Notes under the pieces: model-generated
What the model was told of the DNA's origin: nothing
Database searches by the model: none
Seen by the model: the letters and a program-made list of their open reading frames with translations, nothing else
Translations under genes and position numbers: made by a program
Shown here: positions 1 to 12,684 of the stretch, in pieces
Layout of the letters: every line of letters starts with the position of its first letter
How positions within the stretch are numbered: position 1 is the stretch's first letter
From: Amaranthus tricolor
Taxonomy: Eukaryota; Streptophyta; Magnoliopsida; Caryophyllales; Amaranthaceae
Length of the DNA: 64,000 nt
Reading direction: 5' to 3'
NCBI RefSeq assembly: GCF_026212465.1
Contig: NC_080059.1
Location: 8,262,811 to 8,326,810 of the forward strand

Positions 1-1824
1 TTTTATCAGACGGGTCTACCATATGGAATACTTGCTTGGCCTGTGTGTCTAGTATAAATGGCTCCTCACTATCACGCAAACGAGTTAAGTCTACAAGAGT
101 GAATCCAAAAGGGTCATCATTTTTTACGCATCGTCGATTACTATTTATCCACTTGCATTTGAAAAGACCAATAGTGAACTAGAGTAGTCAAGCTCTTATA
201 TTTCATGTACCCACTCGTAGTATACCAATTTAGCATCAACCGGCGATTGATCCTTGGCACTCGCGTAAAATGTAGATGACACCAAAACGGAAACCCCACT
301 ATTCTGCAGATAAGATGACTTCTTATCTTGGCCCTCAGTCCAAAATGTGAACCCATTGAAATCGTAACCCTTATATTTTTTGACATCTTCATGAGGACCA
401 AAAGCTAACCACTTAACAGTTTTAGATACACCCTTGAGTTCTTCACATATTACTCGATTGTGAAACCAATCACTAAACGTCTTATTATGCAACTGCATCA
501 ATGCCCTATCCCCTTTAGCGTGCAATATATCAAAATGCTCATTCAAAAATGGATGGACTTCTGAAATATGATGTAACACATACAAGTGTGCTTGTAGAAG
601 ACTATCTCGAGGAGGTGTGATCGATTTGGAGCCAATTGTTCCTTTTCCCTCAAGCCTTCTTTCATGTCGAGAGGTGGGAAGTCCAATAAGCTTTGCCATG
701 CCCATATACTCAGCTATGAAGTTACCAATCTCATCACTCACAGTGCCTTGAATCATACTCCCCTCGGGTTGTGTTGGATTCCTTACTTTGTTTTGTAAAA
801 CTCCCATGTGCCTTTCAAAAGGATAACACCACCTTAAAAAAATTGGACCCAAAAGCTTGATTTTACGAACAAGATGGACGATAAGATGAACCATTATCAA
901 AGAAAGAAGTTGGAAAATACATCTCAAACTTGGATAAAGTTACAATCACGTCGACTTAAAGAGCATCAAGTTTAAAGGTATCAAGAACTTTACTACAAAT
1001 TGTGTTGAAGAACGAACATAGTTCGGTAATAGCATATCTCACATGTTTTGGCAGTATTCCATGGATTGGTAAGAACACTTGCATCATTACATGAAAATCG
1101 TGAGATTTCATGCTTTCCAACTTCAACTCACCATTTAGGGTCACAAATCTCTTCATGTTGAATGAGTATCCAGACGGAATTTTAATGCCATACAAAGACT
1201 CACAAAATGTCCGCTTCTCTGCCTTGGACAATGTGTAGCAAGCTGGAGGCAAAAAAAATTTTTCATTACTCATCTTCTTCTTACTGCCCTTTCCCTTGTT
1301 ACTGTCTCAACCTTCATCAGCTCTATTTCTTTTTTTACTCACCTTAACATGTGGCCACAACTTCGGAAGAATACCCTTACATTCAAAGTAATCTCGCACG
1401 GCCTTAACATCCTTTGTCTTACCTGGAATGTTCATGAGCGTCCCGAGTATGGCATCACACATATTTTTCTCTAAATGCATAACATCAAGACAATGCCTAA
1501 CCCGTAGATCTCTTCAATATGGAAGCTTCCAAAAGATTGATTCTTTTTTCCATAGTCGATCTTCACCCCCTTGCATTTGCCCTGTTTTACCAAATACAGT
1601 TTCAACTCTCTTAACCTGTTCGTAAACCTCATAACCGATCAATGGTTGACGAGCTACACGGTCCTCAACCTCCCCGTTGAACGTCTTTTTTGTCTTACGA
1701 TATTGGTGATCTCGTGGGAGGAACTTTCGAAGGTGCATGAATACATGTTCGCACTTAGGAATCCACGTGGATTCCATGTCATCAATACATATTGGGCATG
1801 CTTTCTTCCCTTTGTTCTTATACC
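1..1824 (-). pseudogene. CACTA transposase, distal part: end of tnp2, then DUF4218/DUF4216-type regions
   Basis: Read on the minus strand from 1824, the frame continues tnp2 with a CPIC...CEHVFMHLRKFLP segment (about 1805-1715), then a VRHCLDVMHLEKN stretch near 1500-1460 that is characteristic of tnp2. Positions 1273-956 encode a DUF4218-like region (LPIHGILPKHVRYAITELCSFFN). Positions 927-1 encode its continuation and a DUF4216-like tail (NDDPFGFTLVDL...FILDTQAKQVF). Stops interrupt the frame at 1514-1516 and 1307-1309, and there are further breaks between segments near 927-956. The LTR retrotransposon begins six bases upstream of the first codons listed here. This is a dead copy; the family assignment is strong, the exact exon limits are not. 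Confidence 0.82.
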
Positions 1825-1829
1825 CTAGT
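1825..1829. other. 5-bp target site duplication CTAGT, left copy
   Basis: CTAGT directly precedes the left LTR (starts TGTAGCAGG at 1830) and is repeated exactly at 11840-11844 after the right LTR (ends CCTGTTACA). A 5-bp duplication is the usual signature of LTR retrotransposon integration. Confidence 0.95.
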
Positions 1830-4481
1830 TGTAGCAGGAGCGGCACTCTCGTTACATAATTAACATTAATAATTATACTTAAGATAAATAATGCGGAAGT
1901 GTAAAACGCCGAACTGCTAAAAACCATTTGAAATAAAAAAAATGTTCAAAACATAAGTAAAAATATATCTTACAACTGAGAAAATATAAAATAAGGTTTA
2001 CTTAAATACGATAAAAAAACATAAGTACAATATAGTCATCAAGTAAAATCATTGAAGCTAAGTCCTCGATAGAATAATTAAAGTTGCGGCCTGGATCGAA
2101 ACCTGAGCTAATTTTTTTTCCTGCAAAATACTGTCATCCATAATACGGATGACAGCCGATTAAATCGGTCAGCGATAAAGCCGAGTACAATTTTCTCAAT
2201 AAGCTTATGATGCGATAGTTAAATCATGCTTACAAAATAATCATCAAGCACAATATAGAAGGTTATTACTCATTATTGACCTTTACTAAGCCATTAAGTT
2301 ACATTCTCAATACTTGCAGAAGTTCATTACTGCTACTAAATACTTGGTAACCTTAATGCTTATTTAATCAAGTTCAATTAAGCCTCATAGCTTTACCATC
2401 ATAGCACATCACAAGATCACAACAATAATGACAACTGATATATGTAAGGGTCTGGTTAGGTGAGGACCGTAGTCCTAATTCCTAACTGTGGTGGGAGTCG
2501 TCACTCCTCTCAATACTGTTATGCTCGAGACTTCACAGGATGGGTTTTTCTCGGACCCCCTGTCTGACACTGCATTTTACGTGCCGGCTAACACGGACGC
2601 CGGGATTTTACATGCCGGTCCATGGTTCGACGTTACCTTACTATCAGAGTCATACAATCAATATCATGCAATATCAAACAAGACTCTAAACCGAAATAGT
2701 TTACATTCTTATAAGTCAAACTTCCACTAGTCAAATTTTTGACAATTCTACCCTTTTAGTAGAAACAAATTACTAGTATCTAATAAATTAATATTTAATT
2801 AAATAACAAATTTTCGTAGCTATACTAAGATTCCTGAGGCTAAACTAAGTCATTATTGTGTCATAAATAATCATAACAGTCAAGGGTAATATTTCTAAGT
2901 ACTTAATAACATATTTTATCAAATAACCAGTAAAATAGTAAAACGGATCTATCATCACTATAAAAATAACATAATCCGACAAATTATTAAGGGTCCAAAA
3001 TCTATATGAAATGAGTTTTCAAGAAAAACAATGCTAAGCATTTTAACAAATTTGTTTGACTATTTTACCGATAAACCGATTAATAATTCTTTATAATTAC
3101 TTGAGTCCAACAAAAAAAATATCAAAACACCAAGATGATATGAAATCATTTTAAACACATAAGTTTATTTAACTAGTAAAATTCATATATATCTATATTA
3201 TCATATTAATCAAAAATTTCCATATATATGACTTTTTTTTTTTTGAGTGTCCCAAAAGTATTATTGTTTTGACGAAAATATCACTAAACTGGATATAACT
3301 TTAATATTACCATATAAAGTTTAAATGACTAAAATAAAATCATGTTGATCATGCTTTTATATTATCGAGTAACCATAAATAAATATCACATAACGAGAGA
3401 GTTAAGAAAATGTGTACCATTTTCCTCCGAAGGTGGTGCTAAACCAAGTAAGAGAATAATAATAGAAAAATAAGAACTTAAGGAAATAAGTTCCAAAAGA
3501 AAGTCTTCAAGGTTCCAAGCTTCAAAGAAGTAGATCTTCAATTACCCAAAAGAAAAAGATATCCAAGCTCCAAAAGATAATACTTGACTTTTTAAAAGTT
3601 GATGATTATCGGCTTAAGAAGTGATAAGATCAAGCTCCATCTTCATTTGATTCTTCAACAAATAAAAAGGGTATAAAGTTAGTAAGATGTTAATGAAGTG
3701 AAGATATAAGAAAGAATGGTAGAAAGATTTGATGATGGGGGTGTAAGTGATCTCATGGCTAAGGAGGGGTATTTATAATGGGTTTTGGGCAACTTTTTAG
3801 TTCATAAGATTGTATGAAAAAGAAGGTTAACTTGTGTAAGTGATTTAGAGTGTGTAAGTGAATGTGTAAGAGTTGGAGTGTGCAAGTGGATGTGTAAGAA
3901 TTTGGAGTGTAGAAGAAGGTTAACTTGTGTAAGGAAATGGTGATAGCTTGTGTAAGTGATGAACATTATGGATTGATGTAGAAAGGATTTTGATTCATCA
4001 AATTTTTGTTCTAGTTTATGCTAGTGAAATGTTTTAGATTAATGGGAAAGTATGATTAAGGTTTGATTATGAAAATATGAAAGTTTACTTAGAAAATTTT
4101 AGTTAAAACTATACTTAAAGTTAATAAAAAAATATAGTTAATTTTTAGGTATAAAATAATTAAATCAAAGTTTTAAAGTTAAAATGATAAGTAGTAAAGT
4201 TAGTTTAAGGAAACGAAATTGAAACGTAACGTTTTAATAAAACCGTAAATATAATATTAAAATTTTACTTTTTGTAGTATAAAATAATAAAATAATATTT
4301 TAGTGCTTATAAAGAAATTTAAGAATATAAATATATTTTTAAGTTTAATATTTGGAAGAAATTACAAAAATCGGAATAAGGTTTAGAATTAAAGGTGATT
4401 TGAATTAGATAACCAAAGGATTAGGAATTCGAAAAGAAATTTCGGAAGAAGATTAAGATTAAGAAATTTGAGCCTGTTACA
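1830..4481 (-). repeat. 3' LTR of the gypsy element
   Basis: Matches 9189-11839 essentially base for base at an offset of 7359 (7358 after the poly-T). It begins TGTAGCAGGAGCGG and ends GCCTGTTACA on the plus strand. It contains a 9-bp perfect hairpin (CTGTCATCC/GGATGACAG, 2131-2155) and a stretch of GTGTAAGTG-like short repeats around 3830-3960. An 80-codon frame at 2488-2730, repeated in the other LTR, has no recognisable product and is not called as a gene. Confidence 0.95.
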
Positions 4482-4497
4482 ACTCTTTCCCCCTTTA
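4482..4497 (-). other. Polypurine tract
   Basis: On the minus strand this reads AAAGGGGGAAAGAGT immediately before the TGTAACAGG start of the 3' LTR. This is the expected place and composition for plus-strand DNA priming. Confidence 0.85.
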
Positions 4498-4515
4498 GAT
4501 AGTTTCGTCCCGAAA

Positions 4516-7500
4516 CTAGGACTTACCAAAAAGGTTAGGATAACGCTCTCTCATGTCGACTTCTTTTTCCCAAGTCGCCTCTTCAACCCCGTGGTTTGAC
4601 CACAAAACCTTGACCAATGGAATCCTCGAATTTCTCAACTCTTTTACTCGGGTATCTAAGATCCTGATTGGTCGTTCCTCATACACCAAAGACTCTTCAA
4701 TCAAAAGCGGCTCGTGAGCTAGAACATGAGACGGATCATGAACATACTTCCTCAACTGTGAAACATGGAACACATTATGAACTTTTGCTAAACTTGGAGG
4801 TAAAGCCAACTCATAAGAAACTTCCCCGACTCTCCTTAGGATCTCAAAAGGTCCAATAAATTTTGGACTCAACTTTCCTCGAACTCCAAAACGCTGGACA
4901 CCTCTTGTAGGTGAAACCTTTAGGAAAACCTTGTCGCCAACCTCAAATTGCAACATCTTTCGACGATTATCAGCATAACTCTTTTGTCGGCTCTGTGCTG
5001 CTCTCATGTTCTGTTGAACAATCTTCAACGCATCAATGGATTCCTGAATCACATCTGGACCTTCGGGAATGGTCCTATCCATCAAATCCCAACACAAAGG
5101 TACTCGACACTTCCTTCCATAAAGAGCTTCATACGGTGCCATCCTAATACTAGATTGGAAACTGTTGTTGTAGGCGAACTCCACCATCGGTAATTTATCT
5201 TCCCAAGAACCCTCAAAGTCCAACACACAACATCTCAAAAGATCCTCTAAAGTCTGAATAGTTCTCTCAGTCTGACCATCAGTCGCAGGATGAAAAGCAG
5301 TACTCAAGCACAACTTACTCCCAAAAGCTTCCTGCAACTTTTCCCAAAACCTCGATAAAAACTTCGGATCCCTATCAGAAACAATAGTCCTCGGAACACC
5401 ATGAAGTCTGACAATCTCTCGGACATAGGCATCTGCTAATTGCTTAGCCCCCCAAGTATTCTTCATTGGCACAAATCTAGCGACCTTGGTCAATCTATCA
5501 ACAATGACCCAAATAACATCATTCCCTCGCTGGGTCCTTGGCAGCCCTACCACAAAGTCCATAGAAATCGAGTCCCACTTCCAATCTGGGACAGGCAACG
5601 GTTGAAGCAACCCTGAACTCTTTTGTCTCTCGAACTTTACCCTCTGGCAGACTAGGCACTTAGACACAAAATCAGAGACATCTTTCCTTAGACCTTTCCA
5701 CCAAAATATCTCTCTTATCTCCTCAATCATCTTATCTCGACCTGGATGCAAATGAAATAAACTTTGATGACCTTCCTTCAAAATCTCAATCTTCAATTCA
5801 AATTGATTTGGAACACACAATCTACCGTTCATCCTCAACTCTCCTCTTTCTCCTAACTCAAAAGCATCAGTCTCATTTTTCTCAACTCTATGGATCAACT
5901 CAACAATCTCTGGATCCTCAAGTTGTGCCTCAATTATACGATCAAACAAAGTGGGTTGTATAGTCATTGCTCCCAAATACTGACCAACCTCGTGTCGACT
6001 ACAAATCTCTAATCTCAAACTCTGCATCTCACGATACAACTCCCATGGTACAGACATAATGGCATTCACAGACACTCTCGGTCTCCTACTTAAGGCATCA
6101 GCTACCTTATTCGCTTTTCCAGGGTGGTACACAATTTCAAGATCATAATCCTTAATAACCTCAAGCCACCGCCTTTGGCGCATGTTCAATTCTTTTTGGT
6201 TGAAGACATACCTCAAATTTTGATGATCAGTGTAGATCTTACACGGTAACCCATACAAATAATGTCTCCACAACTTCAAAGCAAAGATCACTGCAGCAAG
6301 TTCAATGTCATGCACGGGGTAATTCACCTCATGTGGCCTTAACTGCCTCGATGCATAAGCTATGACCTTTCCTTCTTGCATAAGTACACAACCTAAACCT
6401 TCGAATGAAGCATCACAATAGACCTCGAATGGCTTGCTACAATCAGGCATTGCTAAAACAGGGGCAGTAGTAAGTCTTTTCTTTAATTCCTCGAAAGCAA
6501 TTGTGTGCCTCTCATTCCACTGAAATCGTATCCCTTTCTTCAACAGCTTAAACATGGGACGAGCAACCTTAGAAAAGTTTTCAACATATTTCCTATAGTA
6601 CCCAGCTAATCCCAAAAAGCTCCGAACTTCAGTCACATTTCTAGGAATCGGCCAGTCCGTTATTGCTTTAATCTTCTCAGGATCTACAGAAATTCCACCC
6701 TTAGACACCATATGACCTAGAAAAGAAATTTCCTCAAGCCAAAACTCACACTTACTAAACTTCCCATACAATTTCTCCTTTCTCAAAAGCTCCAGAATCA
6801 TTCTCAAGTGTTCTTCATGTTCTTCCCTACTCCTTGAATATACCAAAATATCATCGATAAAAACAACCACGAATTTATCCAAATAAGGACGAAGATACCT
6901 CTGCATCAAATCCATAAAAGCTGCAGGTGCATTTGTTAACCCAAATGGCATCACCAAAAACTCATAATGTCCATATCGGGTCCGAAATGCTGTTTTAGAA
7001 ACATCCTCCTTAGCTATCCTCAATTGATGATATCCAGACCTTAAATCAATCTTCGAGAACACCTGAGCGCCTCTTAGCTGATCAAACAAATCATCTATCC
7101 TGGGCAAAGGGTAACGATTCTTAATGGTGATCTTATTAATCTCCCTATAATCAATACACAATCTCATCGTTCCATCCTTCTTCTTCACAAACAGAACAGG
7201 GGCTCCCCAGGGTGACACACTAGGTCGGATAAAACCTTTCTCCAATAACTCATCTAATTGCTTTTTCAATTCGGCTAACTCAGCTGGAGCAAAACGGTAC
7301 GGAGTCCTAGAGATAGGGGTAGCATCAGGAATTAGATCTATATGAAAGTCAACCTCTCTCCTTGGAGGTAAACCAGGTAGATCCTCAGGGAAAACATCAG
7401 GGTAATCACAAACAATTGGGGTTTCCTCAAGACTTAACTTGATTTTCTCCTCACTACTAGCAATAAAACACAAATATCCCTTATCTCCATGTTTAATCAT

Positions 7501-8853
7501 CTCAATGGCTTGAACTGCAGAAATGGTCTGAATGGGAAACACAGAATTCTTCCTAATCAAACATTCTCCACCTGGAGCCTTAACCCGAACGATCTTCTCT
7601 TTACACAAAATCTCCGCATGATGACGTCCCAACCAGTCCATCCCCAAAATAATATCATATGTACCCAACTCAAACACTATTAAATCGGCAGGTAGATGGT
7701 TGTCCGAAATCTTAAGTGGGAAATTAGGAAAGATACGGTCACACAGGAATGGTGAACCGTCAGGTAATAGAATTTGGAGATTAAATTTTTGAGGTTCAAG
7801 AGAGATAGAGGATTTATGAAGGAAAGAAGAAGAGATAAAAGATCGGTCAGCTCCTGAATCAAAAAGAATATGAGCCAAAGAGTCTCCTACAACAAAGTGA
7901 CCAGAAATGACCTTACCCTCAAACGCCTGATGAAGATTGTCTACATGGTTGCTAATAGCGTGCAAACCGGCAGTCCTCCTAGCTGTAATACTCTGAACAT
8001 TTCCCGAAGAACTAGGAGCTCCATAATTACCAGTACTACTAGCTCCCAACTGGATCCCTTCTCGGCAGTTAGTGGAAACATGACCCTCCTTTTTGCATTT
8101 GAAGCAGATGATCTTCCCAGTGCATGAACGACCTCGGTGATCCTTACCACATAAGCGACACTTCCAAACTGTGACTCTTGTTGAAGTGGTTGGTTGGAAC
8201 GGCTTGCGATCCCAATTGGTCGGCTTCTTGTTCCTGTTGTTGTTGCCTCCACTAAATTTTCTTTTGTTGGCGTTGTCCTCTTTTTCAAGGATCCTCTCAT
8301 ACTCAAGCGCTCGGTCGTAGAGATCTCGGAAGTCAGAATACTTCCCGATCCCCTTTTGGATCTTAAGATTAAGACCCTCAAAGAAGCGGGATGCACGAAC
8401 ACTTTCTTTGCTTACGATGTTAGAAGCAAATCGAGATAGCTCATTGAACTTACAACTGTACTCAATCACGGTCATAAGACCCTGACGAAGATGTAAGAAC
8501 TCATTCTCCTTTTTCCGTTGGAGTGATGGCGGATAGAATTGTTGACGAAGAGTTATAAGGAAATCATCCCAAAAGGTATCAGTCATAGTGGCCTTGACAG
8601 AACGCCACCATAACTCTGCTGGACCAGATAGGTAGAAGGAAGCCAGCTTTACTTTTAGGTGCGCTGGACAGTTAATGACCTCTAAAAGTTTCTCCATCTC
8701 TGCGAGCCAATTCTCAAAGCGAACCGGATCAGCTTCTCCGTCGTATTGCGGCGGACGATGATATGCCATATTCTTAAAGTATTTCCCGTCGTCATTGGCC
8801 TCTTGAGCCTGATTCTCCATGAGGGTGATCAGTCGCTCATTTGTCCTTTCCAT
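4516..8853 (-). CDS. Gag-Pol polyprotein of a Ty3/gypsy chromovirus (1,445 aa, intact)
   Basis: Structural and replication polyprotein of the retrotransposon. Visible domains in order: retrotransposon gag (about residues 40-145), CCHC zinc knuckle C250-C253-H258-C263, aspartic protease with D332-S-G-A, reverse transcriptase with FIDD at 665-668, RNase H with likely D814/E851/D876, integrase with an HHCC-type zinc region (C1066, C1069) and a D1099-D1160-E1196 core with D(35)E spacing, and a chromodomain-like tail at about 1390-1440 (VKVLW...EEATWE). No stop or frameshift interrupts it. The frame stays open for about 22 codons upstream of this ATG without another ATG, back to an in-frame TAG at about 8919-8921. 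The true start may therefore be further upstream through a spliced leader (an AG lies at that point) or a non-AUG codon; this ATG is the first available in frame. Length and order fit an autonomous element. Confidence 0.95.
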   Translation of the reverse strand: MERTNERLITLMENQAQEANDDGKYFKNMAYHRPPQYDGEADPVRFENWLAEMEKLLEVINCPAHLKVKLASFYLSGPAELWWRSVKATMTDTFWDDFLITLRQQFYPPSLQRKKENEFLHLRQGLMTVIEYSCKFNELSRFASNIVSKESVRASRFFEGLNLKIQKGIGKYSDFRDLYDRALEYERILEKEDNANKRKFSGGNNNRNKKPTNWDRKPFQPTTSTRVTVWKCRLCGKDHRGRSCTGKIICFKCKKEGHVSTNCREGIQLGASSTGNYGAPSSSGNVQSITARRTAGLHAISNHVDNLHQAFEGKVISGHFVVGDSLAHILFDSGADRSFISSSFLHKSSISLEPQKFNLQILLPDGSPFLCDRIFPNFPLKISDNHLPADLIVFELGTYDIILGMDWLGRHHAEILCKEKIVRVKAPGGECLIRKNSVFPIQTISAVQAIEMIKHGDKGYLCFIASSEEKIKLSLEETPIVCDYPDVFPEDLPGLPPRREVDFHIDLIPDATPISRTPYRFAPAELAELKKQLDELLEKGFIRPSVSPWGAPVLFVKKKDGTMRLCIDYREINKITIKNRYPLPRIDDLFDQLRGAQVFSKIDLRSGYHQLRIAKEDVSKTAFRTRYGHYEFLVMPFGLTNAPAAFMDLMQRYLRPYLDKFVVVFIDDILVYSRSREEHEEHLRMILELLRKEKLYGKFSKCEFWLEEISFLGHMVSKGGISVDPEKIKAITDWPIPRNVTEVRSFLGLAGYYRKYVENFSKVARPMFKLLKKGIRFQWNERHTIAFEELKKRLTTAPVLAMPDCSKPFEVYCDASFEGLGCVLMQEGKVIAYASRQLRPHEVNYPVHDIELAAVIFALKLWRHYLYGLPCKIYTDHQNLRYVFNQKELNMRQRRWLEVIKDYDLEIVYHPGKANKVADALSRRPRVSVNAIMSVPWELYREMQSLRLEICSRHEVGQYLGAMTIQPTLFDRIIEAQLEDPEIVELIHRVEKNETDAFELGERGELRMNGRLCVPNQFELKIEILKEGHQSLFHLHPGRDKMIEEIREIFWWKGLRKDVSDFVSKCLVCQRVKFERQKSSGLLQPLPVPDWKWDSISMDFVVGLPRTQRGNDVIWVIVDRLTKVARFVPMKNTWGAKQLADAYVREIVRLHGVPRTIVSDRDPKFLSRFWEKLQEAFGSKLCLSTAFHPATDGQTERTIQTLEDLLRCCVLDFEGSWEDKLPMVEFAYNNSFQSSIRMAPYEALYGRKCRVPLCWDLMDRTIPEGPDVIQESIDALKIVQQNMRAAQSRQKSYADNRRKMLQFEVGDKVFLKVSPTRGVQRFGVRGKLSPKFIGPFEILRRVGEVSYELALPPSLAKVHNVFHVSQLRKYVHDPSHVLAHEPLLIEESLVYEERPIRILDTRVKELRNSRIPLVKVLWSNHGVEEATWEKEVDMRERYPNLFGKS

Positions 8854-9174
8854 CCGAGCTAGTTGTGCTTCTAGCTCTCGAACTCTAGCTTCGTGATCAG
8901 ATGAAGTTACGCCATTTCTTACCTAAAATATTTTTTTAAACATGTGACTAACTTTCACATTAACTTAATTAATCTAGCACGTAATTTTACACATAGTCAC
9001 ATAAGCACATAGAAAACAAATAGAATTTTTAGGAAGACTTGTTTTGAAAATCATTTGAAATACTTTTCTTTTTTTCCACTTTTTTTTTTTTTTTTTTTTT
9101 AATTTTAATTTTTTTTTTTTTTAGTCAGCTATCGAGTCACATGGAACTAAAATTCCAAGATTCGAGTAACTTTA
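8854..9174 (-). other. Untranslated leader between primer site and gag
   Basis: No gene. It holds an open but ATG-less extension of gag (8854-8918), an AT-rich stretch, and two long T runs (about 9075-9121 on the plus strand, read as A-rich in the element's transcript). Confidence 0.6.
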
Positions 9175-9186
9175 GCTCTGATACCA
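9175..9186 (-). other. Primer binding site, initiator-Met tRNA
   Basis: On the minus strand TGGTATCAGAGC lies two bases from the 5' LTR end. This is the standard complement of the 3' end of plant tRNA-iMet (GCTCTGATACCA) used by many gypsy elements, and it fixes the element's orientation. Confidence 0.92.
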
Positions 9187-9188
9187 CG

Positions 9189-11839
9189 TGTAGCAGGAGC
9201 GGCACTCTCGTTACATAATTAACATTAATAATTATACTTAAGATAAATAATGCGGAAGTGTAAAACGCCGAACTGCTAAAAACCATTTGAAATAAAAAAA
9301 ATGTTCAAAACATAAGTAAAAATATATCTTACAACTGAGAAAATATAAAATAAGGTTTACTTAAATACGATAAAAAAACATAAGTACAATATAGTCATCA
9401 AGTAAAATCATTGAAGCTAAGTCCTCGATAGAATAATTAAAGTTGCGGCCTGGATCGAAACCTGAGCTAATTTTTTTTCCTGCAAAATACTGTCATCCAT
9501 AATACGGATGACAGCCGATTAAATCGGTCAGCGATAAAGCCGAGTACAATTTTCTCAATAAGCTTATGATGCGATAGTTAAATCATGCTTACAAAATAAT
9601 CATCAAGCACAATATAGAAGGTTATTACTCATTATTGACCTTTACTAAGCCATTAAGTTACATTCTCAATACTTGCAGAAGTTCATTACTGCTACTAAAT
9701 ACTTGGTAACCTTAATGCTTATTTAATCAAGTTCAATTAAGCCTCATAGCTTTACCATCATAGCACATCACAAGATCACAACAATAATGACAACTGATAT
9801 ATGTAAGGGTCTGGTTAGGTGAGGACCGTAGTCCTAATTCCTAACTGTGGTGGGAGTCGTCACTCCTCTCAATACTGTTATGCTCGAGACTTCACAGGAT
9901 GGGTTTTTCTCGGACCCCCTGTCTGACACTGCATTTTACGTGCCGGCTAACACGGACGCCGGGATTTTACATGCCGGTCCATGGTTCGACGTTACCTTAC
10001 TATCAGAGTCATACAATCAATATCATGCAATATCAAACAAGACTCTAAACCGAAATAGTTTACATTCTTATAAGTCAAACTTCCACTAGTCAAATTTTTG
10101 ACAATTCTACCCTTTTAGTAGAAACAAATTACTAGTATCTAATAAATTAATATTTAATTAAATAACAAATTTTCGTAGCTATACTAAGATTCCTGAGGCT
10201 AAACTAAGTCATTATTGTGTCATAAATAATCATAACAGTCAAGGGTAATATTTCTAAGTACTTAATAACATATTTTATCAAATAACCAGTAAAATAGTAA
10301 AACGGATCTATCATCACTATAAAAATAACATAATCCGACAAATTATTAAGGGTCCAAAATCTATATGAAATGAGTTTTCAAGAAAAACAATGCTAAGCAT
10401 TTTAACAAATTTGTTTGACTATTTTACCGATAAACCGATTAATAATTCTTTATAATTACTTGAGTCCAACAAAAAAAATATCAAAACACCAAGATGATAT
10501 GAAATCATTTTAAACACATAAGTTTATTTAACTAGTAAAATTCATATATATCTATATTATCATATTAATCAAAAATTTCCATATATATGACTTTTTTTTT
10601 TTGAGTGTCCCAAAAGTATTATTGTTTTGACGAAAATATCACTAAACTGGATATAACTTTAATATTACCATATAAAGTTTAAATGACTAAAATAAAATCA
10701 TGTTGATCATGCTTTTATATTATCGAGTAACCATAAATAAATATCACATAACGAGAGAGTTAAGAAAATGTGTACCATTTTCCTCCGAAGGTGGTGCTAA
10801 ACCAAGTAAGAGAATAATAATAGAAAAATAAGAACTTAAGGAAATAAGTTCCAAAAGAAAGTCTTCAAGGTTCCAAGCTTCAAAGAAGTAGATCTTCAAT
10901 TACCCAAAAGAAAAAGATATCCAAGCTCCAAAAGATAATACTTGACTTTTTAAAAGTTGATGATTATCGGCTTAAGAAGTGATAAGATCAAGCTCCATCT
11001 TCATTTGATTCTTCAACAAATAAAAAGGGTATAAAGTTAGTAAGATGTTAATGAAGTGAAGATATAAGAAAGAATGGTAGAAAGATTTGATGATGGGGGT
11101 GTAAGTGATCTCATGGCTAAGGAGGGGTATTTATAATGGGTTTTGGGCAACTTTTTAGTTCATAAGATTGTATGAAAAAGAAGGTTAACTTGTGTAAGTG
11201 ATTTAGAGTGTGTAAGTGAATGTGTAAGAGTTGGAGTGTGCAAGTGGATGTGTAAGAATTTGGAGTGTAGAAGAAGGTTAACTTGTGTAAGGAAATGGTG
11301 ATAGCTTGTGTAAGTGATGAACATTATGGATTGATGTAGAAAGGATTTTGATTCATCAAATTTTTGTTCTAGTTTATGCTAGTGAAATGTTTTAGATTAA
11401 TGGGAAAGTATGATTAAGGTTTGATTATGAAAATATGAAAGTTTACTTAGAAAATTTTAGTTAAAACTATACTTAAAGTTAATAAAAAAATATAGTTAAT
11501 TTTTAGGTATAAAATAATTAAATCAAAGTTTTAAAGTTAAAATGATAAGTAGTAAAGTTAGTTTAAGGAAACGAAATTGAAACGTAACGTTTTAATAAAA
11601 CCGTAAATATAATATTAAAATTTTACTTTTTGTAGTATAAAATAATAAAATAATATTTTAGTGCTTATAAAGAAATTTAAGAATATAAATATATTTTTAA
11701 GTTTAATATTTGGAAGAAATTACAAAAATCGGAATAAGGTTTAGAATTAAAGGTGATTTGAATTAGATAACCAAAGGATTAGGAATTCGAAAAGAAATTT
11801 CGGAAGAAGATTAAGATTAAGAAATTTGAGCCTGTTACA
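9189..11839 (-). repeat. 5' LTR of the gypsy element
   Basis: Second copy of the LTR, adjacent to the primer site and followed by the CTAGT target copy at 11840-11844. It carries the same hairpin (9490-9514) and the promoter-like TATA at 11128-11136. It is one T shorter than the 3' LTR. Confidence 0.95.
11128..11136 (-). promoter_or_regulatory. TATA box of the 5' LTR promoter (candidate)
   Basis: Minus strand TTATAAATA within the LTR, followed downstream by CCCCTCC. The same motif is in the 3' LTR at about 3769-3777. Transcription would start near 11100, leaving about 1.9 kb of R/U5 plus leader before gag. Position-based inference. Confidence 0.5.
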
Positions 11840-11844
11840 CTAGT
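11840..11844. other. 5-bp target site duplication CTAGT, right copy
   Basis: Exact repeat of 1825-1829, directly after the TTACA end of the right LTR. Confidence 0.95.
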
Positions 11845-12684
11845 AAGTTGCCATATTCCAGAAAATCATTAACAGTGCATAAGAGCATTGCCCGCAAGGT
11901 GAACTCCTTATTAGCATGTGCATCAAACACGGAAACGCCTTCATCCCACACCTTTCTCAAATCCTCAACGAGAGGTGCAAGATATACATATATGTCATTG
12001 CCAAGTTGTTTAGGACCCGAAATAAGAAGCGAAAACCTTACGCTTCATACACAACCAATGTGGCAAATTATAGATCACTAACGGTACCGGCCAAGTATTA
12101 TGTTCAGAACTAAGATTGCCGAATGGGTTCATTCCATCCGTACACAGTCCGAGCCTTAAATTACGAACTTCATCCCCAAATGTCTTATGCAACCTATTAA
12201 TACTCTTCCACTCCGGATAATCAAATGGATGTGTGAGCAAGTGACCTTTCTTCACCCTATCTGCATGCTACCTCAAATTTAATGCATCTTTTTTTATAAA
12301 AAACAAGTGCTTGAATCTAGGTATTATTGGAAGATACCCCCTTTACGCTTGTAACGCGATAACCCACACCTAGGACACTCTTCTAAATTCTCATTTTCAT
12401 TATGTTACAGTACACAATCATTCGGACACGTATGAATCTTTTGGTACTCTAAGCCGAAAGGACACATGAGCTTTTTGGCATAATATGTCGACTATGAAAG
12501 TTCATTTCCCTCAGGAAGAATCTCACCTAACGCTTCTAGTAACATTGTGAAACTAGTGTCACTCCAATTGAACTTTGACTTAATGTTGAAAATTGTCAAC
12601 ACGGCTGTTAGTTTGATGAATTTTGTACATCCAAGGTACAAAGGCTTTTGCGAAGCCTCTGTCAACAAGTCAAAAATACGAGGA
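11845..12684 (-). pseudogene. CACTA tnp2 transposase, N-terminal half (broken)
   Basis: Minus-strand reading gives typical tnp2 text: LYLGCTKFIKL, the FNWSDTSFTMLLEAL region, CPNDC...ECPRCGLSRYKRKG, YLPIIPRFKHLFFIKKDALNLR, HADRVKKGHLLTHPF, then LCTDGMNPFGNLSSEHNTWP (12160-12080) and an EYGNLL end at the retrotransposon junction. Stops occur at about 12405-12407 and at 12268-12270 (TAG where tnp2 has the Trp of an RWHAD-type motif), plus a small deletion near 12330-12345. After removal of the LTR element and one CTAGT copy, ...EYGNLL joins ...GYKNKGKKACP in frame across the gap. Confidence 0.85.

Larger units (their letters stand above)
1830..11839 (-). mobile_element. Complete Ty3/gypsy LTR retrotransposon, chromovirus type (Tekay/Del-like)
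   Basis: A 10,010-bp element: LTR of 2,652 bp (1830-4481), internal region (4482-9188), LTR of 2,651 bp (9189-11839), exact 5-bp target duplications, LTR termini TG...CA, a primer binding site for initiator-Met tRNA next to the right LTR, and a purine tract next to the left LTR. The element is therefore transcribed leftward. It carries one uninterrupted gag-pol frame with integrase before a C-terminal chromodomain-like segment, which places it among chromoviruses, with Tekay/Del as best guess. The only LTR difference noticed is one T in a homopolymer (12 T at about 3233, 11 T at about 10592), so insertion is recent and the element may still be competent. It splits a CACTA tnp2 exon. Confidence 0.95.

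Noticed and set aside
2488..2730. 80-codon plus-strand frame, repeated at 9847-10089
   Set aside because: It is simply the same LTR sequence twice, with no domain and antisense to the element.
7941..8402. 153-codon minus-strand frame overlapping gag
   Set aside because: Alternate-frame shadow of the gag nucleocapsid region; Arg/Ser-rich text mirrors the CCHC zone.
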